Positions 49,231-59,144 of a stretch of DNA of 64,000 nt are shown in pieces (position 1 is the first letter of the stretch; every line of letters starts with the position of its first letter). This stretch comes from Sipunculus nudus (lineage: Eukaryota; Annelida; Sipuncula; Golfingiida; Sipunculidae). The position numbers were made by a program, and so were the translations under genes. Location of the stretch: positions 6,632,664 through 6,696,663 of the forward strand of contig CM049315.1 in the NCBI GenBank assembly GCA_026874595.1, written 5' to 3'. Under the pieces are notes generated by a model. That model saw only the letters and a list, made by a program, of their open reading frames with translations, ran no database searches and was not told where the DNA came from.

Positions 49231-50591
49231 TTAAATAATATGAAAAGTCTTAATTTCTGAAAGATGTCTGTGTATTGTGAAATGTCTTGAGATGACTTTT
49301 GTCACCACTCCAAGGAGAAAAAAAGATATGTTATAAATTTTAAAGCAAAAATGGGGAAAATATGTTACCACACGTACCGATCGGACCGAATTGATGTTCC
49401 ATGGCAAGATTTTTGAGGTCTTTAGTACTGACATGACAACATGAACTATGAATGCCATGTATATGGATCATTTTCATATATACACATTCAAGTTATGATT
49501 ACAGTGGGAGAACGCCAACCAAGGACATGTGCAACATCTTCAACTGCTTCTCTAATGAAGCAGTGACGGAAATTCGGTGGGTCTTTGTATTAGTAATTTT
49601 TTTTATAAAAGAAGAATTTTGATCTAATGCTTCAATATATAAACCAGTTCATTCTGAACAAAATACATGTTTTAATATTAATTTGATGACTATACTTTAA
49701 ATTAACAGTAAATAATATACAAGGGACCCATGGGTCACGGCGCTCAGCTGACTGTGACAGTTATTACTGCATCACCATAGATTTTTGAAGTTGCAATAAA
49801 AATACTATCCTCAGTGCTCAGGAACAAGGGCTCAATGACTGGGTTAGGGAGGGGGTTACAACACCTTTGGATATAAATACAGAATACGGAATTAAATTCA
49901 ATGGTGCTTATAGGGACTGGTGGGAGTTACGGCACCTCTGCATATACGTAAAGGATAAATTTAATTTAAATGAAATAATTTTTAAATATTAAATAACAGG
50001 CAGAGAGATGGAAAACAAAGCAAATAACGTTAATTTCCATTCAACTGAGACAGGAAAATAATAGACAAATTTTTGCATTAGATCCTATTTTTTCTTTTGT
50101 TGAGACATTTTTTTAAGTTTATAAATTTTACTATATATTTACAGTATATCATATATATCTGAATATTTAAATTGATTCACAAATCTAAATTGCATCAACA
50201 TTTAAACTTAATTTAGTCAGGTAACATCACATTATGCACACAGATATATTTCTTTATTCTTTTTATAAAATATATTTTTTAAATTTGCAAAGCAATAAAT
50301 ATATGAAAATAACACTCCAGAATTCATAATTTTAAATTGCACCTTTATTCATCCATGATTTGTTTTATATATTATCAAATTATGCCTACTGATGGGTTAA
50401 ATTATATTTTGTTTAATTATTTAAAAGAAAATAATATCTTAAAAATGCTACATCAGAACAACGTGGCATCTCTTGGATTACCTCTTGAATTATTATTTCA
50501 AGAAAAGTTGTGCATGCAGATTTGATCAAAAACAACTTTACATTTAAAGAAATACAGTTGACAATAACAAACCATGTATTGCAATATAATT

Positions 50592-50680
50592 GGTGATGGT
50601 GGGGGGGGGGGGGGACTGGGGGGTGATAGGGTAGGGCCCATGAGAATAAGTGGGGGGTGTTAGGGTAGGGCCCATGAGAA
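50592..50680 (+). repeat. G-rich block with a two-copy direct repeat
   Basis: A 14-G run is followed by GGGGGG and then twice by AGGGTAGGGCCCATGAGAAT (about 50628 and 50662). The run of closely spaced G tracts could form a G-quadruplex on the plus strand. Confidence 0.7.
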
Positions 50681-51321
50681 TAAGTGTATGTTTTTTTACG
50701 GCAGGGGCGATCGCCACTGCTGCATCACCAAGAAGGTTACCTAGGCAAAGCTGTAGTGAGCATGAGTGGGGTCTTGGATATACAAAATTCAAATACATTA
50801 GAGCATCTGAAAAACTTCAATAAATTAGAATAATTTTTGAAGCTATTACTTTCAAATTTCAGAATTTAACAGATTAAATCCACATGTATCCCGGCTGAGA
50901 AAAAAAAATATACTTACTTATTTTCTCACTGCTTTCTGCCTGTCCGTCTAAGACACTTTACTCAACCCGAAAGCTGTTTTTGAAGTAAAACAATAATTAA
51001 TGTTTAACCCGCGATATTTCTGAAGATATAGAACATATATTTTGATATTATAAAATACACAGGATTCCGATTTATCTACGTTCATAAATATTATCGCATT
51101 TTTATTATTATCTATGCATTGATCGTTGTTTTGTACTCATAATAAACCTACATCAACCTGTGTGATGTAACCAAACTTTTTCATGGGGACACCCCTTTTT
51201 CGACCAAATCATAGCTCAGCTGCCAAGCATGACCTGCGACATCATGGGCTGCGATTCACAACTTCCAGTCGAATTGTTGAAGAACCTACATGCCAATTTT
51301 GTTGAAACTTTCTACGTTGAC

Positions 51322-51325
<4 letters not shown>

Positions 51326-51368
<43 letters not shown>
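51326..51368. repeat. (TA)n microsatellite
   Basis: AT dinucleotides directly adjoining the hammerhead-bearing relic. Confidence 0.95.
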
Positions 51369-51369
<1 letters not shown>

Positions 51370-51393
51370 CTCTGAAGAAAAACAACACTGTTA

Positions 51394-51441
51394 ATTCACA
51401 ACAGCCTGTTTCACGGGATGCGACCCGATCATCAGGTGAAT
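51394..51441 (-). ncRNA. Hammerhead ribozyme-like motif, copy 1
   Basis: Read on the minus strand, the 48-nt motif is ordered as follows. Helix I strand ATTCAC (51441-51436) is followed by CTGATGA (51435-51429). Helix II is CGGG/CCCG closed by TCGCAT, between two U residues. GAAA (51412-51409) follows, then a tiny helix III formed by ACAG and CTGT (including the last A of GAAA), a U at the position-17 site, and helix I partner GTGAAT (51399-51394). The cleavage triplet would be GUU. This is the type-I layout with a minimal helix III reported for ribozymes of Penelope-like elements, which usually work as dimers. The U-U pair at the base of helix II, where a G-C pair is normal, is a weakness. 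Activity is unproven. Confidence 0.6.
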
Positions 51442-52564
51442 GTGGTTAGAATCTATATATATATATATATATATGTCTGGTTAAAACACAGTGATGGTCT
51501 GAGGCAAAATGTATGGTTGTTGAGCAATCAGGAACTAATCCCAAAGCCTGCGTGATACCTGTCAGTCTCAAAAGGAATACCGCACAGGCCAAATATCAAG
51601 ATCAAAATATATAGCAAAATAAACAAGGAAATCCATGCAAGAATTATTGTGAAACGGGTGCTTCTGTATCAATTTTTATTCAATACAAGCCAACTGTACT
51701 GAGCTTTCATAAATGTTGGTCATATTTATTAAGAAATCTTTGACCCAATGCAAGATTACATTAATATACGTCCCCCTTCATCCACTTTAATATTTCTTAA
51801 GATAATTTGTTCTAAAGGAATTTAAAGATGGCTTTCTTGTGGCCATATTAATTGGATTTCTGACAGGTAGGAAATTGAACAACAAACATCCTCTAAAAGG
51901 GACCAAACATTAAAAAAATCACAGAAACTGCACTGGCAAAAGGATTTTCAAGCTGGCTACCTGGCAGACATAATGGATTTCTGACAAGTCTGACATTTGA
52001 TATCACACATCCTCGAAAAAGACCAAACTTGTGGCAATTGCTCTAAAGAATGTTATAGTTATGAATATCAAAAACAATTCAAAAGGCATGATCAGGTTGA
52101 GGAGCTCTCATATCAGATTTATAGACGAGCAAATGTAAAAAGTGAAATTCCAATATTTTTTCATTATCACCCTGCTTTTCAATGGGGTCAGCAGGGAAGG
52201 CAAACTGCAAAACCTGAATGAAAAAAAAAATGCAGAAAGCATCACTAAAAGTCTTGTCATCAAATAAAGCCATTCTAAATCCAGGTACAGACCCACATAT
52301 TATCAGAACAAACACTTGCTTGTATATCTGATTTATATACAATATATGATAATATATGATTTGTACAATAATTTTCGGATATCTAGAAAACTAAGATTAT
52401 TGCCATGATTCCATGAAATAAACTGCAACATGTTCCCATCATCTTATTTATCAGTAGCTAAACATTAACACTTTACTCTCATAGTCTTAGTGCCTGGCCA
52501 AAGCATTCTAGCTACAGTGTTTTTGTTATTCACTTATACGATAAGTCCTTATCACTCCATGGGC

Positions 52565-53790
52565 TGATACGAAAGGGAGTCATATATCACAAGTGTCACT
52601 GACAATAATGGGCACCAAGTGAGATGTACCTGTTGGAGTGCAATGGTTATATATACAAGAAAAATTGAGATTGTCAACGAAATAAGTTTTTATTGTGAAC
52701 ATCTCTGACCTGTGACCTTGGCCTTTTGCCCACATAACAATTGGATTCTTTTTAAAGTGATGGGTAAGTACTAACCACTTAAAACTGGAGTAATCACTTG
52801 GCAACCAATGTGTAAATAACTTTGACCTGCAACCTTTAAACTCCTGACAAGCTGACCCCAAAATCAATGTTATTTCTTCAAGCAAAAAGACCCATAAATT
52901 TGTTTGAATCATATTGAGTGGTGAATAGATGAGGCATATGTGAAAGAGTGAAGGTTTGGGATAAACAGTTTAGCTTGAAATATGTTCACAAGCATTTGGA
53001 ACAATTTAGTATTGCGACCTTGACCTCTGACCTTTTGAACACAACATCAATAGGGATCTTCCGCTATTGGAAGGTTAACCATATATGATAGATAGAAGTT
53101 ATAGGTTGAAAAGTTTGCCTTAAAATGACTCCATGCAAGAACAAACTGTGAACTTGACCTTTGACCTCAAAAACAACAGGTCTTTTTCCCTGTTGGCAGA
53201 GAAGCGATATGTCAGTGCTGGAAGGTTTGGAATAAAAAGTCTAGCTTGAAATGTGTCCACAACTTTTTTAAAGAAGTGGATCCTGTGACCTTGACCTTTG
53301 ACCTTGTGACCTCAAAATCTATAGGATTCTTCTCCCACTTGGTAGATGAGCCACATGTAAAAGATCAAAGGATTGGGATGAAAGGTTTGGCTTAAAATGC
53401 ATCCAAAAGCTTTTCAAAGAAGTGGGCCCTGTGACCTTGACCTTTGACCTTGTGACCAGAAAATAATTATGGTTGGTAGGTGAGCTATATGTGAAATATG
53501 GAAGGTTTGAGAAGAAAATTTTGGCTATAAGAATTAATTCTGGAGGGTGCAAACACACCCCGTAACTCGGAGAATATAGGTCGCAGTGGCCTAATTTCAG
53601 GTTTGCAAGGAGATCTTTTTAGAACCTCTAAGACTGCATAGGGTTCATGATCCTATCCCTTAAGGTTACAATTTGAGCCCTAGTAACGGACGGACGGCCG
53701 GCCGGACGACAGGACGGACAGACGGAAGGACGACGGACAAAGACCCATCGCTATAGCCTAGCATGACTGAAAGTGAGCTAGGCTAAAAAC
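52565..53790. mobile_element. Element A with ~140-bp NR-site-like repeats and GGAC-rich tail
   Basis: Internal units of about 135-145 bp each contain a version of TGACCTTGACCTTTGACC (about 53015, 53155, 53287, 53431; weaker at 52705 and 52831). They also share GGAAGGTTTGGGAT and AAAATGCATCCA. The right end (53558-53790) contains GGATATAGGTC-like and CCTAATTTCAGGTTT sequence, then a GGAC-rich tract (53692-53740) and a terminal hairpin TAGCCTAGC...GCTAGGCTA. That end matches the end of element B at 56150-56357. The left border is unclear; it may reach as far as 49726. No protein is encoded. Confidence 0.65.
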
Positions 53791-54392
53791 TAAGCACTTA
53801 ATACCGTAAACATCGCTGGTTTTCCATCCTGATGCTTTTAATACTACGCAAAACTGCGCCAATACAGCATATTTTTTTAAAGTTTCTACACCCCGATATC
53901 CCTCCCGCTCTGCGCCCCTTTTTCTAAAATCCTCTATATCCGCCCCTGTGTGCCGCTATTTTCAGTATGTTTTCTTACGCTTGCACTGTCACATGAAAAG
54001 TGTTATGTTTACTTGTATTATGTGAGTCTGCACGGCACGTTTATGCTCAAACCTTTAAGGTAATATTTGCATTGGTTTTTGTCGTGCGCATGCATGCAGG
54101 CATGCTGTTTAAGCAATGTCTGACACGCACTGCCCCTGTCTGACCCTGCTTTAAAGTTCAGTCACGTATGGATATGATGATACAGTAAACCTAGTTTCTA
54201 TAATCTGTTTCACTTCCACAAAGATAGACGGGGAACCAAGTGAACGAGCAGAACATATTGTTCATTCTTGATTGTTTATTTAGAAGATCAGATTATTTAT
54301 AATAGCTATCTTAGATCAACGTTAACATACAAGTTCAATCACGAAGATTCTACTTTCACGATAATTTCCCTTTTGCGAACATCGAAAATTTA
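53791..54392. other. Unique intergenic DNA
   Basis: Unique sequence between the two related elements. No gene or repeat is recognised. Confidence 0.4.
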
Positions 54393-55860
54393 ACGAGGGA
54401 TCCATGGGTCTCGACGCTCAGCTGCATTTGTCCATAAGGATATATGTTTATGAGGTTTTCCAAAATATTGGTCCTGTGATCAGTTTGAAGCCAACCTGTC
54501 TACCTAAACTGGAGCTATCATCCATAAAATAATTTGTGAATGGATGGATCCTGTGACCTTAACATTTGACCTATTGACCCCAAAATCAAAAGGAAACTTT
54601 CCCTATTGGTAGATGCACCACATGCCGATGAAGGAAGGATTGAGATGAAAAGTTTGGCTTAAAATGCATCCACAATCTTTCTAAAGTAGTAGGGCCTGTG
54701 ACCTTGACCTTTGATCTCATGACCTCAGAATTAACAGTTCTAACCTTAGTAGTGGGCCATATATTAGTCAAGTTTGAAACCAATATTTCACAAAAAAACG
54801 GGTGTTATCATCTTGAAACTAATATGTGGACAGATGGCCCCATTGCCTTGACCTTTGACCTTATGTCCCCAAAATCCATAAGTTACTTCCAATATTGGCA
54901 GGTGAGCAACACCTGGAAGATAGAAGGTTTTGGACAGAAAGTTTGGCTAAAAATACATCAACAATCTTTTTAAAGAAGTGGGTCCTGTGACCGTGACCTT
55001 TGGCCTTATGACCCGAAAATCAAAAGGGTTTTTACATTATTGGTAGGTCATATATAGGTCAAAATTGAAACCAATTCGTCAATCCGAACTTGAGTTATCA
55101 TCCAGAAACAAATATGTGGACAGATTGGCCTCTGTGACCATGACCTTTGATCTTGTGACCCTCAAATCAATCAGGTTCTTCCTCTATTGGCAGCTCAGCT
55201 ATATGTGCAAGATGGAAGGTTTGGGATGAAATGTTTGGCTTAAAATGCATCCACAATCTTTCTACATAAGTGGTTACTGTGATCTTGACCTTTGACCTCA
55301 TGACCCAAAAATTGAACAGAATCTTCCCCAGTTGGCAGGTTAGCAATATCTTGCAGATGGAAGGTTTGCGATGAAAAGTTTGGCTTCAAATGCATATGCA
55401 TTCTTTTCATAGAAATGAGTTCAGTGACCTTGACCTTTGACCGCTGGACCCAAAATTCGACACGGTTCTTACTTTAGTGGTGAGTCATACATAAGTTAAG
55501 TTTGAAACCTATATGTCAAACTAAACTGGAGTCATCATCTGGAAACCAATTTGTGAACAGATGGCCCCTGTGACCTTGACCTTTGACCATGTGACCCCAA
55601 ATTCATTTATGCTCTCCCAATACTGGCAAGTCAGCTAAATGCGCAAAATGGAAAGTTTGAGATGAAAAGCTTGGATTAAAATTCAGCAATAATCTTTTGA
55701 AATAAGTAAGTCCTGTGACCTTGACCTTTGTCCTCGTGACCCAAAAAAAATATAGGTTCTTGCTTTTGTGGTGGGTCATATGTAAGTCAAGTTTGAAATC
55801 TTTGTGTCAATACAACATGGAGTTATCATCTGGAAAAAAATGTGTGTGTATGGACGGATG

Positions 55861-55893
<33 letters not shown>

Positions 55894-56357
55894 GGTGATT
55901 ACTATATGGCATCCACTTGTGATCAATACACACACCAGGTTTTGGGACATCAGATGTAATTACAGCTATGAAACCGACATGATTGTCATTTAATAGTAAA
56001 AATATAGGTGGCGCCACCACTTTCCGGGAACTGACAAAACTAGTCATGGTCAATATTTAAGGCAAGATTAATAACAATCCATGCATTAATTATAAAAATA
56101 TTATGGGTTGGGTATTATATTTTAGATTATTCTGGGGTACTTTCAAGCCCCATAGCTCGGAGGATATAGGTCACAGTGACCTAATTTCAGGTTTCCAAGG
56201 ATATTTTTTATTGACCTCCTTGGATGACCACTAAGAAGTTTCTAGGGTCAGCGGTTACGATTTGTGCCCTGCTAACGGACGGCCGGGCGACCGGACGGCC
56301 GACGGACAAAGCGCCATTCCTATACCTCAGTTGACTTACAGTCTGCTGAGCTAAAAA
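54393..56357. mobile_element. Element B with nine ~145-bp NR-site-like repeats
   Basis: The left end carries GGATCCATGGGTCTCGACGC then TCAGCTG. Nine tandem units follow with cores at about 54554, 54697, 54846, 54986, 55134, 55278, 55423, 55568 and 55713, a spacing of 140-149. Each core reads close to TGACCTTGACCTTTGACC, whose complement is GGTCAAAGGTCAAGGTCA. Units also share ATGGAAGGTTTG and AAAATGCATCCACAATCTTT. A (GACA)n microsatellite is at 55860-55890. The right end has a GGAC-rich tract (56273-56312) and a hairpin CTCAG...CTGAG. GCTCAGC at the left end and GCTGAGC at the right end form a short inverted terminus. No protein is encoded. Confidence 0.7.
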
Positions 56358-56594
56358 CATCACGAAGAAAAAGGCAATCACAGTATAGTTATTGCAAAAA
56401 AAAGATATAACTAGATAACATTAAATATAATATTAAATGAAATAATTTGACATCATTTACCATAAAGATCAATTAATCAAAACTCGTCATGCATTTTTGG
56501 ACAGTATATCACACATGTAATGTCTAAATGTGCATGACTCCCGGCATGGAACACGCGGGGAACCCTTCTTCAACTTTCGGGAACCTGGGGAACT

Positions 56595-56625
56595 TTAAAA
56601 GGGTTCTATATAGAACCACGGTTTC
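56595..56625. repeat. Palindrome GGTTCTATATAGAACC
   Basis: A perfect 16-bp palindrome sits in AAAGGGTTCTATATAGAACC. A related GAACCCCAAGAACC lies 40 bp to the right, which suggests a decayed inverted-repeat element. Confidence 0.5.
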
Positions 56626-56801
56626 AGATAAAAAAATACAGATTATAAAAGAACCCCAAGAACCTTTTTTCTGGTAGTCTTACATTGCTCCCACCAAAAC
56701 TACCGTCGTAAAAACCGGATGAGGTCTAGGTAACGGAACTTAATTAATTATAAATGGCTCAATATGGTTGAGTATACCAGAATTCAAATTATATGATAAA
56801 G

Positions 56802-57046
<245 letters not shown>

Positions 57047-57107
<61 letters not shown>
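57047..57107. repeat. (TA)n microsatellite
   Basis: About 30 AT dinucleotides. Confidence 0.96.
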
Positions 57108-57111
<4 letters not shown>

Positions 57112-57340
57112 TAAATGATTTTTCAGGTTTTTATAGCAGGTTTAGACCCGAATCGCACTTAGCATTATCTCGTAATCTCGTAAAGTCTCGGCTTTTCAAA
57201 CCACGCCGTTACCTTCATTCTAACCACATTCACCTGATGATCGGGTCGCATCCCGTGAAACAGACTGATGTGAATTAACAGTGTTGTTTTTCTTCAGAGT
57301 TATACCGCTCTGGCCTAGTCTGTAGGCCATAGAGCACTTT
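57108..57340 (+). mobile_element. Decayed Penelope-like element end (tentative)
   Basis: 57217-57302 is the inverted counterpart of 51369-51452: both carry CTAACCACATTCACCTGATG through TTCTTCAGAGTTATA, with only a few differences. Both copies border (TA)n tracts. A hammerhead-like motif inside an interspersed repeat next to simple AT sequence is the main reason to suggest a Penelope-like element. No reverse transcriptase or GIY-YIG coding remains here, so the assignment is an inference. Confidence 0.45.
57228..57275 (+). ncRNA. Hammerhead ribozyme-like motif, copy 2
   Basis: The layout is as in copy 1: ATTCAC (57228-57233), CTGATGA (57234-57240), CGGG/CCCG helix II (57242-57255), GAAA (57257-57260) and GTGAAT (57270-57275). 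The short helix III is damaged: ACAG now faces CTGA, and the triplet before the would-be cleavage site reads GAU rather than a proper NUH. This copy is probably inactive. Confidence 0.5.
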
Positions 57341-57599
57341 ACATCGGAGGGTAACACTACCTTCTATGTATATACGTATATATGTATATTGAAACATTTA
57401 TTATTTCATTATGGCTTATAAGATTGTCGTGTATAACCTTTTGTTTTGATATATTTGCAATATGTCATCTGGTGACATTATTATATAACCATAAAATTAT
57501 TATTAGTTTAAAATAAATAGTTCATTACCATATAAAACATATATCTAATACACGAAAAGATTATATATATACGGAGTACAACAATTCTTGGTATTTTCC

Positions 57600-57602
57600 A
57601 TC

Positions 57603-57641
<39 letters not shown>
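57600..57641. repeat. (CT)n microsatellite
   Basis: TCTC run, nearly perfect. Confidence 0.96.
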
Positions 57642-57645
<4 letters not shown>

Positions 57646-58221
57646 CTCGCATGCTAATGCATGTTAAGGAAATGATATGTGTGGTGAGGTTATTAGTGCA
57701 TATATAATAACAAACTTCTATTTTATACGATTATTGGACGAATATATGTGAAAATGTGTGTGCATGGTTTCTTATACACCTGGATTTATAAAGCAGTCTT
57801 CAAATTTATTTTTGGTGAGCTGAAATGCAAGACAGGCGCTGTACAGTTTTTTTTTATTAATTTAACACTATATTGATTTTACATATTCTATTAATCAGTA
57901 TTAACTTTACAATCAATATAACCGTCTAAAGTTTGTTTGCAAATTTTTCGTTTAACAAATTAGGTGTTCATTTGGCATTGGCATTAGGTCAAAGTGCTAC
58001 TTAAGTTGGAAGCTGAACCCTCTCCAACCTGGCCAGAATACTGCTTTGGGCGTGAATAGAATCAACAAAATTATTCCCTCATTCAACATTAGTATCGTTT
58101 GTATATATAAATGAAAATTAAATTCTCATACATGAACAAGTTTTATTTTTAAAGTCGAGACATAACATCTCACATCTTAGTGTCACATAGAACATTAAAC
58201 AGAATGGCTTGAAAAAGAAAA

Positions 58222-58228
<7 letters not shown>

Positions 58229-58263
<35 letters not shown>
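58229..58263. repeat. (TA)n microsatellite
   Basis: AT dinucleotide run. Confidence 0.95.
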
Positions 58264-58266
<3 letters not shown>

Positions 58267-59111
58267 GTTTTACATTTCCTGAACTCCATATTATTATGCA
58301 TCATATATTATTCATTAATCTGTATTAGTAAGTAAAAATAAAACAAATGGAATTACTGCAATAAAAATACACTAAAATACAGTTATACAGCCGCGTTACG
58401 TATCTAAACACACTTTTCTTTACCAGTGGTCAAAATTTCATTACACCTAAAAAGAAGCCGAAATTTTCGTGTGTCTTTTGCACTTGTTGAAGCTGACAGT
58501 CAAATAGGTGTATACTGGGGTCTGAATTATATGTATTACGCATGTACATAAATACAATACACGCAAAGTGGACTGTTTCGCGTAGGGTGTACAAGATCAG
58601 CATGTCGCATTACACAAACAAGGCTGCTTTACCCGGACCTTTAGCAAACTAAACAGACGGGAGAAGTACTAATATCACAAAACTGGCCCTATATCACTCG
58701 GCGTGACGTGAAATTAAGCAGTTCTGACCAGGAATGCACTTGGTCCACCCAGTATATCCTAGCAGATTACCTGTGCGAGTCAGACATAAAGACCCTTGTA
58801 AATTCCCCTGGTCGGGGATTTGTGTGCGGAGAGGGCATCCGATTTGGGGCCCCATGCGACCAGCGGATCACATTCCGCCCACAGTAGAACATGCATCACA
58901 TAGTCCCCAGAAATTTCCAGATATATCACATCATAGAAAATGAGTCCCATGCAACGTTTACTAGGTATTTAAACAAGCAAATTATTTATTTAGTTTTTCA
59001 TGGTACAAAAATTAAATGGCCGAGGAGAAAATACATACCACGTGACCAGTTCACCTGTTTGGGCATGCATTGTTTCCATAGTGATGACCCAGAAGGATAT
59101 GCCTGCCACCT

Positions 59112-59117
59112 TTTATT
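59112..59117 (-). terminator. Candidate poly(A) signal of the protocadherin gene
   Basis: TTTATT on the plus strand gives AATAAA on the minus strand, 28 bases past the stop codon. A second AATAAA lies at 58985-58990. Either could end the transcript; the first would give a very short 3' UTR. Confidence 0.4.
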
Positions 59118-59144
59118 GTGGTCAGGTGGAGGCTCTGTCCTTGG

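Larger units (their letters stand above)
49231..52564. other. AT-rich unique DNA with scattered element relics
   Basis: No gene is supported. 49726-49760 (GACCCATGGGTCAC then GGCGCTCAGCTGACTGT) matches the left end of the element at 54393. A G-rich block lies at 50592-50680. (TA)n tracts at 51326-51368 and 51453-51474 bracket the hammerhead-bearing relic (51369-51452). Confidence 0.5.
57341..58710. other. AT-rich DNA downstream of the protocadherin gene
   Basis: No gene is supported. Simple repeats lie at 57600-57641 ((CT)n) and 58229-58263 ((TA)n). Confidence 0.5.

Noticed and set aside
58734-58943. Downstream exon of the protocadherin tail or a separate gene
   Set aside because: The plus-strand frame has no domain. 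A minus-strand frame there is short and no clear splice pair links it to the main exon.
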